Part shown: positions 42,981 through 54,374 of the stretch, one piece after another | How the letters are laid out: each line of letters begins with the position of its first letter | Numbering within the stretch: the first letter of the stretch is position 1 | Made by a program: the position numbers and the translations under genes | Notes under the pieces: model-generated | Told to the model about the DNA's origin: nothing | Databases searched by the model: none | What the model saw: the letters and a program-made list of their open reading frames with translations, nothing else | Assembly (NCBI GenBank): GCA_036852015.1 | Contig: JAANDG010000100.1 | Coordinates: 186,001-250,000 of the forward strand | Direction: 5' to 3' | Source of the DNA: Pelodera strongyloides | Taxonomy: Eukaryota > Nematoda > Chromadorea > Rhabditida > Rhabditidae | Length of the DNA: 64,000 nt

Positions 42981-43263
42981 GCAATTCTGCTTCAATGCTT
43001 TTCCTTTGTAGTTTCAGGGTGGCGCCACATTCATTTCCAGTCTTTGCCAAGTAAAACGGAGGACTTTCCATGTTCACGGCTCTTCCGATCATTGCTCTAC
43101 CTTAGTTTTTAGCCAATTATGATTTATATTTGGGAACCTTGCGTTCGGTGTACGGTTGTTCAGTGATTGTTAGTGAAAAATGAAAATTCTAAGACTTACC
43201 ATTCGCGAAGTAGTACTTCGCCAAGTCGCAGTTGCCTTCGTTGGTAGCAACGCAAACGTTCAT
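42981..43263 (-). CDS. Fragment of a Cys-containing gene (two exons)
   Basis: Minus-strand 43263-43200 reads MNVCVATNEGNCDLAKYYFA in phase to a GTAAGT donor. It joins 43100-42981, which reads RAMIGRAVNMESPPFYLAKTG and NECGATLKLQRKSIEAEL to another donor (GTAAGT). The acceptor of the second exon (ACTAAG) is weak. The 5' side runs into a MITE hairpin at 43283, and no further 3' exon was found. Probably a broken secreted-type gene; family unknown. Confidence 0.4.
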
Positions 43264-43282
43264 GCTACTGAAGTAGTGCATT

Positions 43283-43607
43283 ATTGTGTCTGTTTTTTTT
43301 TTGTTTCTTTATTTTCTGTAAAGGATAATAAAAATTTGGAGTACAAAAAGTAGTGTTCCATTTCAATACTCACGACGATATTGGGTGATAAAGTGGTGGA
43401 TTGATCGACCCGGAGTGCAAAAAGGGTAATTGTATAGAGACAATTACCCTTTTTGCATTCGGGGCCGATCAATCCGCCACTTTATCACCCAATATCTTAG
43501 TGAGTATTGAAATTGAACACTACTTTTTGTATTCCAAATTTTTATTATCCCTTATAGAAAATAAAGAAACATAAAAAACAGACACTATTTAAGGTGAACC
43601 GATCCCT
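43283..43607. mobile_element. TTAA MITE (AGGGATCGGTTCACC family), left end lost
   Basis: Arms 43283-43430 and 43440-43583 are inverted (AATACTCACGACGATATTGG versus CCAATATCTTAGTGAGTATT). The right end AAGGTGAACCGATCCCT is followed by TTAA 43608-43611, shared with the next element. The equivalent left end is absent. A half copy is at 50988-51169. Confidence 0.75.
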
Positions 43608-43611
43608 TTAA

Positions 43612-44061
43612 AGGGAGAGGCCCACGAGAAAAAGGTGTTTCTTAATTTACTTGAACAGAATGTCCGGAATTTCAGAAATATTACTGTGAAAGCCGCATTT
43701 CTTTACGCCTAGAACTCGCAGAGATATTTCATGGCAAATAGTTCGGCCAGTTACCGTAGTCAGAAAGTTTTAAATACGTTTTTACGGTTTATATCCACCC
43801 ATTAGCATTCTTTCCCTCCATAATGATTGTTAAACGAATGCAGAACATTCCTACCATTATAACAAAGCTTTTCCAATACTTTAATACCCTAAAAGCGCAA
43901 AAATTGATTCTGACTACGGTACCTGGCCGAACAGTTTGCCGAGGAATAACTCCGCGAGTTCCAGGCCTAAAGAAATGCGGTTTTTACAGTAATATGTGTG
44001 AAATTCCGGACATTCTTTGCAAGTAAACTGAGGAAACCTTTTTTCTCGTGGGCCTCTCCCT
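43612..44061. mobile_element. TTAA MITE (AGGGAGAGGCCCACGAG family)
   Basis: 450 bp; AGGGAGAGGCCCACGAGAAAA opposite TTTTCTCGTGGGCCTCTCCCT, with TTAA at both sides. Interior contains mirrored pieces (GGCCAGTTACCGTAGTCAGA versus TCTGACTACGGTACCTGGCC). Partial copies at 9255 and 56112. Confidence 0.9.
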
Positions 44062-44110
44062 TTAATAATATTCGTTATTTTCGATTTAGAAATTGTTATA
44101 TTTTTAGGTA

Positions 44111-44408
44111 TGTAATAAACTCAAGGTTGCTAGTGCCTTGGTTATCAATTATGTTATTATTCTGATGTTGTTGTGTGGTGAACTGTAGTGTTAATAACAA
44201 TACATAGCCAAGCCTTTATACCTGACGAACGTGCGGATGTTACATGCACGAGCCTAGGCATCGAATGATTGTATATACGAGGGAGCGATTGCTCTCCCCG
44301 CGTGCCAGCTGTTCAGGGTCAGAGAGAGAAGAGGACAGATGCTGTGTGTGCTAGATGTTTGTATGGATAGTTTATAATATAGGCACACACAGACACTGAT
44401 ACCTTACA
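44111..44408 (-). repeat. 3' LTR (minus orientation)
   Basis: TG..CA-bounded 298-bp repeat, matching 45364-45661; next to the polypurine tract at 44409-44420. Confidence 0.9.
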
Positions 44409-45363
44409 TCCCCCCTTCCCAAAAGAGCTGGCCTCCAGCTCTCATAAAGAATCGTGCAGATAAAACAATTTCCAGATCAAAAACATCAATGGTCAACAAT
44501 TTCTAGATGTTACTTCTAATGGCTAAAATGTTATGCCTACTTCTAACATGATCTTATCCATTTCAAGATATGAGCTACTATGACTTTGGCTACGACAACA
44601 CAAAACAACAACAATAAACTAATGTACCTGAATTCTCAAAATATAACAAACATTGCTATTAATTACAGCTTTTAACGTATCACTTGCATATTGTTCCAAA
44701 TAAAATTCCATCATTCACAATTTCTAACAACAACGGCAGCTCAATATATACGGCCTTTAGCTTCAACAATGCTATATCCCATACAACTTATCATTAATAC
44801 TTATATATTTGGGTCAGGCACTACCATCCAACTATCACCGGCTCTGCCCAGGGCTCATTTGGCCTCTATTTGACTCGTTTGTCACAATAAAATCAAAGCG
44901 CACAAAACAATATTATTATCTCTGGCCTTAGGGTAACACGGAACTCAACTTATGGCTGCTAACAAACAACGGAGGAACAGAACAGTACAATATGGAGTTG
45001 ACCTAATAGTTAAAAGTAGTTCAACAGACTTCCTAGGAACCCAAAACGAAAAAGAACAAGGCGGTGTTATCTCAGCCTATTTCACACCTTTACACTATTA
45101 CCCTGTTTAAACTACTGGTTGGTTGATTGGGTGCTGTTGTTAATCAGTAAAATTACTGTCCTGCATTTCCTGGAGCTACGTCTTCTTCTTTCTTCTTGAA
45201 TAATAAAAAATAGATGCGAAGAGTGAATGAAATAATGAGAATAAAGGTACAATAAAATATTGGCCCGCAGTCAGATGATGTTGACAGCGCTAGCAGGGGC
45301 CTTGCAGAATATGGAGGTTCGGCCCTGGCTCGGGAATGATGAGCCAGGTACCGCAGGTCGCCA

Positions 45364-45661
45364 TGTAATAAACTCAAGGTTGCTAGTGCCTTGGTTATCA
45401 ATTATGTTATTATTCTGATGTTGTTGTGTGGTGAACTGTAGTGTTAATAACAATACATAGCCAAGCCTTTATATCTGACGAACGTGCGGATGTTACATGC
45501 ACGAGCCTAGGCATCGAATGATTGTATATACGAGGGAGCGATTGCTCTCCCCGCGTGCCAGCTGTTCAGGGTCAGAGAGAGAAGAGGACAGATGCTGTGT
45601 GTGCTAGATGTTTGTATGGATAGTTTATAATATAGGCACACACAGACACTGATACCTTACA
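45364..45661 (-). repeat. 5' LTR (minus orientation)
   Basis: TG..CA-bounded 298-bp repeat; on its inner side (45363 downward) lies the TGGCGACCTGCGG primer-binding-like sequence. Confidence 0.9.
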
Positions 45662-45839
45662 GGTATTTTATTAGTTTCTGATATAAGATCTTTTATTTAC
45701 TTTTATTTTAATAATATTTACTTTTATTACAATGAATCTATATGCACCTTGCAACATGTACTCTGATACTCAACTGCGCTGTGCAACGCGATACACGAGA
45801 AAAAATATACACGTGCTCCGAGACAACCGCGTAGATTGC

Positions 45840-46130
45840 AAACTGCGCAGCTGGTTGCGCGCTACGCGCCCTGCGCCCTGCCAATTTGCGCGGCTGGCTA
45901 CGCGTGCACTCGAATTTTCGCGGTTGGCTATACGCAGTGCGCGCACCCAGAACGTACACTAGAGCCGATGTGTTGCGCGCCGCACCATTTCGGGAAACAA
46001 AATGCGCGCCGCAAAGGAATGGGAAACAAAATGCGCGCGGAATAGAAATGGCGCGCAAAGTGTTTCACGAAAAGGTGCGGAAATGGTGCGCGGCGCAAGC
46101 GCCCCGCACCATTTCCGCACCTTTTCGGCA
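45840..46130. repeat. GC-rich GCGCG patch with strong hairpin
   Basis: ATGCGCGCCGCAAAGGAATG/ATGCGCGCGGAATAGAAATG-type repeats lead into a stem: AAAAGGTGCGGAAATGGTGCG (46070-46090) pairs perfectly with CGCACCATTTCCGCACCTTTT (46105-46125) around a GCGCAAGCGC loop. Base composition differs sharply from the AT-rich surroundings. It may be a mobile-element end or structured RNA; no TSD was identified. Confidence 0.6.
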
Positions 46131-47091
46131 ACGTTTTTGAAAGCGCTCGGCGGATCTGCCGTAAGTGCAGTTGTTGTACTACTATTTTTCCGTAAGCAGG
46201 GAAACACCCCCAAACTGTTGCCGCGCGCAACTCTTGAGTTTCGCTGTAGGTACATGACGAGGTTGAAGCAATAATTTATAATGCGTTTCTTGATAATTCG
46301 CAGTATGCACATACAGTATGTACATACAGTATGTACGTATTTCTATAAGATTATATGCAAGTTTAGTTGCTAAAGAGTCGAGGTCGAGAGCATGCAAAAA
46401 ATTTCTGACTTTTTTTTTTACAATTGCTCTTTTGATCTGACAACTTATTTTAACAGTTTGCAAGCAATCGAGTGCATGTACATAAATAGTCGTCTTCAGC
46501 AAACGGAAACAACCAATACACATACTTACGTCGGATTGTCACATCTGTTTTCCGTCTTTAGCGCGAGGTCCCACGAAGCTGCAGCGTCCACAGCTGATTC
46601 CACTTGACAAACCACGAGATACGCGAAGTGTGCTGAAGAAAAACACACAATTTAAACTGATTTGTGCCGAGGCATATAGTTTGCACTTTGCAGTTGTGTT
46701 CAACAAATGCTCTTCTGGCAACAGGCAACACTTTTTGTTACTTTTTTTTTGAAGATGCAACTGGTCACACCTGTGCAACCAATCGTTATAGAAATGACCA
46801 TATATCCACTGATAAGTGTAATAACTAATAATGTTGAAAGGCACGGCTTCAAACCGATCTTTTCTAGCGTATAACATTGTTCATAAAAAAACCAGAACGG
46901 ATAATTATGTAGTTTGAATTGTTTCTTGGCCCTCACAGATATTTTAACAAACGTATACGGTATACGAGGCTTTTCAGTTTCCTCCGTTCCCCTACCGTAT
47001 AATTCAGGAGGGATTTCTCAGCTCCTCTTGACAACTGTCTCCTGTTAGTAAGTGTTCAAGGTAGTGCACACGCCGATGTGCGCTCTATTTT
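46130..47091. other. No supported gene
   Basis: AT-rich. ACATACAGTATGTACATACAGTATGTAC near 46308-46335 is a small palindromic tandem. Minus-strand ORFs at 46.5-46.9 kb lack consistent splice signals. Confidence 0.5.
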
Positions 47092-48846
47092 TTATGTGTG
47101 TGTCGTTATGTATTTTTCTTCTTCATTTTTTTCCATAGAAATTAAACTTATACTTGGGAGTCCTGAGTCCGTAGTTTTCGCTTCTTCGGCGGTATTGGTT
47201 GTCTGTTCTGTGGTATGAGCATTTTCAGTGGTTTTCTCTTCAGAAGTAGTCTCAAGCTCATGAAGAGTAGTTGCAGTCGTCTCCTGAAATGTATGCACAA
47301 TCACCGAACCATTTTACTTAAGAAACCTTGAAACGAGTAGATGTCTGAGACGAATCGCTCAATAATACCAAAACCACAATTATTCTATTTTATTTTAGTT
47401 GACAATCCCCACCACGTTGTGAGTTGTCTCCTCTTCAATCAGAAGTTCCTCTGTGGTTGTCAATGCGTCTAAAATGAATATCATTGAAATAGACCTCAGT
47501 ACAACCCAAGCGCAGGGGTCGTCACGGTTAGTTTCAAAATACCAGTGGTCACTTGTCGCATGAAGTTTCGTTTCGGCTAGCGTTACCGCTACGCTACGTG
47601 ACCTTTGTATGGTTAGCAATCACTGCAATAACTAGCTAAGTAAGCCACAACACTTGCTTGCAGCTTGACAGTCGTAGTGTGATCCCTTGGTGTAAGTCGC
47701 TATTTATGAATTGCAAAGACTATTGGGAAATTGGGAAAATGAACTGACCGGCTGGTCTGGGACACTTGCTGTCCGCCCAGTTCACCTTTATGTACGTGAA
47801 GGTGCCACAGTCCTCACCATCAGCATCCGATTCCACTATTTTACGCGTGTAATCCCAGTAGAAGCACAATTCGCTAGATAACCACAATATTTTAGTTTAT
47901 TGCTGAGCACCACCTTTAGCGGTGTTCGTAGCTCGAAGCTAAAGCTAATTGTAAGTGCATTTCAATTCATGAAGTTTGGCTGACGGTTGTAAATTTGCAC
48001 AAACATGTGAATCGAAGGTCCTGACTTATTTCTGCTTCCAATAGGTTTATTTGTTGTTGCCGTTTAAAAGAGACTGACCCCGGCGAGTTCCACGCTGCTG
48101 CAGCACAATTGGAAAGAGATCTGCATCCCTCAACACATTCCTCCAACGTCTTGGTGAAGATGGGCCTAAAATTGTTGATTAATACGTTTAAAATTACTAT
48201 TCACTAACGATTCGTATAATAAACGCTCTCATTCCATCACTGTTCTGCCCTCTTTACTACACATCATTTATTACCATAGAAAAGGTTCCTTACTTGTAGG
48301 CAGGGGTCTCGAGCATATAAATCGTGTTCTCAAACGTCCAGTCATCTCGGGTGTACTTAGGGTCATAAGTGTGGGGAAATGACTGAAACAAATGTACATA
48401 TTTGTCGTTTTTTTTGCTGCTGTCTTATTCAGGATCTATTTGGAACATCTGGATTTTCTGTTGTGGGTATCACTCTACCAACTATGGCTGGCATTTTTGA
48501 ACTGCGGCATTCTACAGAAGATGACATGGGCAAAATGAGCATGGAAAACCTTTTAGGTCTTCCCAGAGTTCCTGACTTATTCAGTAGCTACTCTCTCATT
48601 GTCAGGTAAATATCTTCTACATCAGCAGCTTCTTTTGCTGCATTTTAGGGTAATGGCATCGATCCTTACAACTATGTTTTTTCCCCATACACCATTTATA
48701 ACCATATAATTAAAAGTATCAGTTAGAATCTTTAAACTTACAGTAGCTTCGGCGTAGCTCTCCATGGACATTTGCCCCTCTACAAAGTTGTGTCCTTCGG
48801 CGGCGCCATATATGCAAGTGAAGAGGAACAAGAATATATATCCCAT
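47092..48846 (-). CDS. Secreted PAN/apple-domain protein with Glu/Thr-rich tail
   Basis: Minus-strand exons 48846-48742, 48382-48294, 48165-48079, 47873-47749, 47468-47413 and 47283-47092 join with consistent phases into 217 residues and a TAA stop. Residues 1-18 are a signal peptide (MGYIFLFLFTCIYGAAEG). About residues 36-130 resemble a PAN/apple module: RDDWTFENTIYML, FTKTLEECVEGC, LSNCAAAAWN, ELCFYWDYTRKIV, EDCGTFTYIKV, KCPRPA, with the expected C..C...C...C spacing. The remainder (ALTTTEELLIEEETTHN, ETTATTLHELETTSEEK, TTEQTTNTAEEAKTT) is acidic and Thr-rich, so likely O-glycosylated. PAN modules bind proteins or carbohydrates; in nematodes they occur in cuticle and secreted proteins. A plus-strand exon-like sequence lies in intron 1. 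Confidence 0.8.
48433..48605 (+). other. Orphan exon-like sequence nested in intron 1 of the PAN gene
   Basis: Between a TTATTCAG acceptor and a GTAAAT donor, the plus strand is open for 57 codons: DLFGTSGFSVVGITLPTMAG, IFELRHSTEDDMGKMSMENL and LGLPRVPDLFSSYSLIV. It is protein-like, with no stop and perfect splice borders. No partner exons were found on the plus strand. It may be a captured exon, or part of a nested gene with very long introns. Confidence 0.45.
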
Positions 48847-48859
48847 CTACAAGAAATGT

Positions 48860-49782
48860 TAAAAAAAAAAGAAAAAAAAAAGAAAGATGTAGTATTGGAA
48901 AAAGCGAAGATCTTATGTATTTTGTTATCAAACAAATACTTAAATTGAGAAGACTGAAATTGAAATGTAATATATTTATTTTCTACGTGGGGTAGGGCGA
49001 GAATGCTGGCAAGCTCCTGAGCGGTTTGTTGTTCTTGTTGTTTTCGTTTGCAAATTTACACGCTTGAAAAGACAACAAACAATTCAGTAAACTTATAAAG
49101 GGCAAGTTATACGATAATAAACAGTTCTTATAAATCCGTGCCAATGTGTTGACCATGAAATAGACACTGGGAACGCCCACTTTCGAAACATCCAATCACG
49201 AAAAGAGAAGGGTTTCTGGTGGGCACCATATAGAGAAACTTGGTTATTTACTGTGATTCATGAGTTAAAGTCACGGTGTTTAATTTAGGTAACACGCTGT
49301 AAATGTCCTGGTCACCCAGGTTTAGTGCTCATTCAGCGGTTTAGCTCGCTTTTGTTGGAAATGATGAGTTTTAGTAAAACATCTATTCATTTTTTGTGAA
49401 CAAGAACCAGAACCCAAAAAGGAAAACAACACAGCATATAGTTTGTAAAGGAGAGCCGTGGAGGTTAATGTTGCGCATTATGACTAGAAACACTTTTGTA
49501 CTGTGTATGTGTACGTACCGTACAAACATTCGAACGCCCAAAATCCAAGACTTTTCAGACTCCAAGTACACAGTTGCTGAATGCAGTTGTGTGCCGCCCA
49601 AAATACTACGAAAACTACAAAAGTTTATGCTTTTACTAGTTTTATGTCTACCTAGTTTCGTCCCGTTTTGATTTTCAAGATAGACAAAATAAGGCTCAAG
49701 GATTTTCTTGCGCACCCTGTAAATGTTTGGTTATGAACCCTAACACTGTCTGATCATATTATCAAAATATCCACAGACTTAA
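48860..49782. other. Spacer; no gene supported
   Basis: Overlapping ORFs on both strands at 49383-49715 lack splice logic. TACAGGGTGCGCAAGAAAATCC (minus strand, 49724) resembles a Tc1/mariner end, but its partner was not found. Confidence 0.45.
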
Positions 49783-50225
49783 AGGGACGGGCCCATCAAA
49801 ATAAACCTATATTTTGCATGTTTTTATAATTTGTATAAAGGGGGTTTATTATAATATATGTACACTAAGTTACGGCTAGACTTTATCCCGCTGAAATTTT
49901 TCGGTGTCGATAAACTCAAAAGTATACCGTAGAAGACCAACAATTGCACCCTTATTTCCTTACCGCGTCTCCCGAGGATACCTCGCTCTGATTGGGACCC
50001 GGGAGACTATCTGTCCATATAGCCACATTCCCCCGGGACACGCGGTAAGGAAATAAGGGTGCAATTGTTGGTCTTCTACGGTATACTTTTGAGTTTATCG
50101 ACACCGAAAAATTTCAGCGGGATAAACTCTAGACGAAATTTAGTGTACATATATTATAATAAACCCCCTTTATACAAATTATAAAAACATGCAAAATATG
50201 GGTTTATTTTGATGGGCCCGTCCCT
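49783..50225. mobile_element. TTAA MITE (AGGGACGGGCCCATC family)
   Basis: 443-bp near-perfect hairpin, AGGGACGGGCCCATCAAAATA opposite TATTTTGATGGGCCCGTCCCT, flanked by TTAA (49779-49782 and 50226-50229). It is the compact relative of the 4.25-kb composite element at 10961. The loop lies around 50000. Confidence 0.93.
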
Positions 50226-50229
50226 TTAA

Positions 50230-52045
50230 AGCGTTATAACAGCCGGTTTTTGAAACGTAGGTTGAAGGTTAGCCTTCCATGCGAAGAAGCATTCTATGCA
50301 AATGACCATGATTAGAATAATTAACCGACCTTACCTATTTAGCATAGCCCAAATAGGAGTGCGCTTATCCAACGAACTTTTCAAGCAAAAAACCCTACCT
50401 ACAAAAACCACTATACCGTCTTAACGCTAATTGTAGCGTAAATTTCAAGGCAATATCTTCAGTCTTCGCGCCGTGTTGCTTTTTTTTCGGTGCGCGGTTA
50501 AATCTGTCCTACCCTGTATTTATATTACAGATTTCAGCTACATAGGGACTACAACTTCAAAAGTATATGTATATGAAATTCAAGTTAATGTGATAGATGA
50601 CTGTGACCTTCCTTTTCATGAGTCTACCACATTACCACCCCTCTCCTAGATAATTGCCTTCTTTTTATTTTCTATGCTGACAGCGCAAACCAGGCCTTAT
50701 ATGCTAAGTGAAAAGGTTGGTTTTTATGTCAGCTCATAAAAAACGACACCCATCTGCATCGTTTTGAAATGCACTCAAAGGTTGACGTTCATGATGGGTC
50801 TTCATTTGCATACAATGCATGTCACCCATGTTGTTTAGCAACGGGTCCATAATAATTGTTTGAATATGAATACGTTCAGAATTCACGGCGCCCTCGGCCT
50901 TCGACAGACATTTTGATGGCTTTTTGGGGGCACAGATTTGCAGGTCATCCGGGTACATCTTCCTGGGGGTTTAATTACAAGGGCCTGCCTTGTTTGCATA
51001 GAGACAATTACCCTTTGCCATTTTGGACCGATCAATCCACCACTTTATCACCTAATATCTCCGTGAGTATTGAAATAGAACACTACTTTTTGTATTCCAA
51101 ATTTTTATTATCCCTTATAGAAAATAAAGAAACAAAAAAAGAGACACAATTTAAGGTGAGCCGATCCCTTTAAATGTTGCAGGGTAAATGCGAGTGTAGA
51201 AGGAATCTTACCCCAGACACAGACTAGATCCTCAAGTCGCAACCCATTTTCCTTGATTTGCATAGCAAATCTTTTTGATAATAACCTCCAACGATTGTTT
51301 GAGATTGTTTTAGGATTGCTGTTTCGTGTAGCGCATTCTGTAAGATGTTGTCTTCCATCTACAACACAATCCTGTTTTGGTCCGCAGGTCCCAAAGCTCG
51401 TAGTGCGTAGCTAGCTATATATGTTAGGAGGTTAGTTCGCCGAAAAAGAATGCACAGGTTGGAGTTTCGTTACGGTTTTGGTTGATAGTCGCGTTTAGCT
51501 TAGCTTTGACTTCAACATGAATTCTTCCAAACAAATACAAACTAAATACTCTATTCATTTATATAGGAGAAATTCATAGAGTATTGCGTTTCTATTACGT
51601 TCTAATAAAGATTATAGGAATAGGATTGTATTTGAACTAGGTTCAACGACAGCAACAACAACGTAATCCGAATCGTATTTATTGAAACGGGAATAGGACA
51701 AGGACTGGGTTTGAGCGATATAATCCAAGGAGCGTCCAGGGGCACACAGGCTCGCTGCTGGACCTCTTTCGATGCGGTGATCCTCCTCTGCGACACTGGA
51801 ACCACCACCACTTACGTCGAGGAAGTCCTACGACCACTGCGGATCGAAGGGGAAAAGAAGCAGCTTGTAACGGTCTGCTAACCGGTGTCAGAAGGCCGGT
51901 CTGACTACCGTTGGCAGTTTAGGTTTTCTGCCAACCTCGGAGAGAAGAGTGTCGACGGACAATATAAATATACCTACAGACTTAGCTCTCGCTTCGCCCT
52001 TCAGTTGTTGCCATACTCTCTATTCATAGCCGATAGTATTTATAC
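50230..52045. other. Spacer with MITE fragments
   Basis: A lone AGCGTTATAACAGCCGGTTTTTG end starts at 50230. A half copy of the AGGGATCGG-type MITE lies at 50988-51169 with TTAA after it. 51600-51900 has ORFs but no splice-consistent exon. No gene is supported. Confidence 0.5.
50988..51169. mobile_element. Right half of the AGGGATCGG-type MITE
   Basis: ACCGATCAATCCACCACTTTATCACC through GTGAGCCGATCCCT matches the right arm of 43283-43607, ending at TTAA 51170-51173. The left arm is missing. Confidence 0.75.
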
Positions 52046-52049
52046 TTAA

Positions 52050-52472
52050 AGGAAGGCAGTCACTTCAAAATCAACTTTTTTATTCGATTTTTATTAGATG
52101 CAAGCAGATTTATAAAACAATATGCAGCCCATAGAAATCCACATAAAATGGAACTCAGGGAGAGAAATCAATGAGAATGAGTTTTGATAAATGACCGACG
52201 CCGGTGCATATATGCAATTGCCAGGGGTACTTGGAGAGTGAACAGCCTGCAGTGTTACACCTGGCGCGTGGTTTATCACTGCAGGGTATTTATTATGAAA
52301 CTCTATACGGGCAATTATAAACTACGGTATATAAGTAAAAGTCATAAACAGGGATTTCTCTCCCTGAGTTCGTTTTGCCGTACTTTGGCGCTGGAATCGT
52401 CGTTTTCTTCACATACTTGAACAATTAATGAAAAGCGAATAAAAAATACGAATTTGTACTGACTGCGATCCT
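52050..52472. mobile_element. TTAA MITE (AGGAAGGCAGTCAC family)
   Basis: 423 bp, TTAA at 52046-52049 and 52473-52476. Left AGGAAGGCAGTCACTTC, right GACTGCGATCCT. Inner stem-loop AATACCCTGCAG..CTGCAG-like matches are as in 56316-56737. Confidence 0.82.
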
Positions 52473-52624
52473 TTAAGTTAGCACTCTAATAAAGTCGTTA
52501 TTTCCTGTTACTTACGTAAACAGCGTAATATTAGACACTAGCAATAAATTATGTTTTGGAATATGCTTCTCCTGTAATTCTATATATTTCAACAGTTGCA
52601 ACTTATAGTTGCATGAGATTGCTT

Positions 52625-53738
52625 GAAGGCAATATCATTGAGGATTACTGTAAGTGATACACGTGAAAGGCACATGTATACTGCACGTGAAGTACACCGT
52701 ATATTTTTCGTTTTTATTTCTTTATTATTATAATAAAGAATATGATGGCCTGGAGGCAAGATTCGGCGACTGTTGCCAAACAACAACACCGTCTTCCCAT
52801 TGTGTGCATGACAGCATGACATTAAAATAAAATGGACCGTTGGTTCTCAGAGAGTGCCCATTATAATACTGTATACATCACACATCACTTGAAAATGAAA
52901 AACCAAACAACTTGCACCGTAACGATAAGGCAAGTTAATTTTCCTTGCGAATGAAAAATAATAACTCTATCCCGCGTACGGCGATGGTCAAAGCCCTAAC
53001 AAGAGTTCCGCAGAACGTAAATACGCCATCGTTGAACAATCTTTTAAGTTACAGTAATTACTGTGCAAAGTGGTCTTCCTGTTTTGGGTGGCAATGCAAT
53101 AAGGGTCACTATTGATTGTGAGAGAGTCATAACGAGAATAGTTCTCTGAAACCACGGACACCACTCTGAAAACTCAAAAAGATTACCTCCCGAGAAACTC
53201 CAGTTCCCGACTATCTACCAAAAGTTTAGCTCACCAAAATGCTTCTTTTCACAATCAGCATTTCCATTCGGTAGCACTCTTTTTCGTCACAGTAAGGTGC
53301 ATGATAGTCATAAGTATTTACTATTTACAAAGGAGATATCTCAGTACCCCAAAAAATGGCCATGGTACCTCGTTGGTAATTCTTGGAGGTAGGGATGTGC
53401 ATACAGTATTTTGCGTTTTGTATACTCGTCTTATCGTTACGGTACATGATGATGTTTGGTTTTGCATTCTAAAGTGATGTTTGATGTATACAATATTCCA
53501 ATGGGCTGTCTGAGAACCAACGGTCCATTTTATTTTAATGACATGCACACAATGGGAAGACGGTGTTGTTGTCGGGCAACGGTCCTGAATCTTGCCTCCA
53601 GGCCATTATATTCCAGCTTTATCATCAAAACAAGGAAAAAAAACCGAAACAATACGGTATATTTCAGGTGCAGTATGCAGTATACATGTGTCTTTCACGT
53701 GTATCACTTACAGTAGTCCTATGTGATATTGCCTTCAT
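52625..53738. mobile_element. 1.1-kb element with ~250-bp terminal inverted repeats
   Basis: Left arm 52625-52876 and right arm 53484-53738 are inverted. Matches include ACACGTGAAAGGCACATGTATAC/GTATACATGTGTC..CACGTGT, CCGTCTTCCCATTGTGTGCATG/CATGCACACAATGGGAAGACGG and GGACCGTTGGTTCTCA/TGAGAACCAACGGTCC. The 600-bp middle has no long ORF. Arms differ by several percent plus indels, so it is older than the LTR element. Target duplication not resolved. Confidence 0.8.
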
Positions 53739-53773
53739 GCCTTATGACCCTTATTAAGCACAATACTCTTGTG

Positions 53774-54223
53774 TCATGTAGAATAAGTTTTTCTGTCTGC
53801 TAGAATTCTCGATAACGGACAAAAATACGCTGGGACCGGCAAACCAAAAATACCGTTTTTTGGATTGTTTTGAGAAGCCGTGCGGATTGCGCCTCTGATA
53901 GAACTGATTTCTGTCATAGAAACTGTCTGCATCGGTAAATGCAGCTCTTCTCCTGGTTCCCGAAGTTCAAGTTCAAGCGCGGTTTCCGTCGAAGTTCCCC
54001 GTGGATTAGGCATTCTCTCAAACATCATTTTTAACCCCACAGTCATTTCTTTTTGGTCATTTTTTAATATCTTGAGAAACCATGCCGTCGAAGAAGAATC
54101 AAAGCAAGCTGGCACATCTAAATAGGCATAGGATTTAGAATTTTGACTGGTATCGTAGCTTGTAGCACTACTCATATGAATATGAACAATACCGTAACCA
54201 ATTACTGCAGAATTAATATACAT
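53774..54223 (-). CDS. Unidentified 149-codon ORF
   Basis: Uninterrupted ORF of 149 codons on the minus strand, the longest single-exon ORF outside repeats and the mucin. It starts MYINSAVIGYGIVHIHMSS and includes DVPACFDSSSTAWFLKILK, MTVGLKMMFERMPNP, ETALELELREPGEELHLPM and GIFGLPVPAYFCPLSRIL. An ATTTAG acceptor just before DVPACF suggests the real exon may begin there and that upstream exons exist. No signal peptide, no recognised family. It is divergent from the promoter at 54375. Confidence 0.45.
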   Translation of the reverse strand: MYINSAVIGYGIVHIHMSSATSYDTSQNSKSYAYLDVPACFDSSSTAWFLKILKNDQKEMTVGLKMMFERMPNPRGTSTETALELELREPGEELHLPMQTVSMTEISSIRGAIRTASQNNPKNGIFGLPVPAYFCPLSRILADRKTYST

Positions 54224-54374
54224 TTAAACAATGCTTTTATAAAGTTACACAAGCACATTACGAAACTCGAAGCGACTAGTAATCAACAATTTATGCTACC
54301 GTAGTTCACTTGGAGGCGGGGCTTCTCGGAGGCGTGGTTTCAAAATAAGTGGGCGTTCCTTGGACCCAAGGTGG

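Larger units (their letters stand above)
44111..45661 (-). mobile_element. Non-autonomous LTR retrotransposon, minus orientation
   Basis: Two 298-bp direct repeats (44111-44408 and 45364-45661) begin TGTAATAAAC and end ACCTTACA and differ at about one position. The whole is flanked by GGTA on both sides (44107-44110 and 45662-45665). Read on the minus strand, the 5' LTR is followed directly by TGGCGACCTGCGG, a primer-binding-site-like start. The 3' LTR is preceded by GGGAAGGGGGGA, a polypurine tract. The interior is only about 955 bp and has no gag or pol ORF, as in TRIM-type elements. Confidence 0.9.

Noticed and set aside
49383..49715. Overlapping 110- and 91-codon ORFs on opposite strands
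   Set aside because: No splice signals and no family resemblance; the nearby CAGGGTGCGC end suggests transposon debris.
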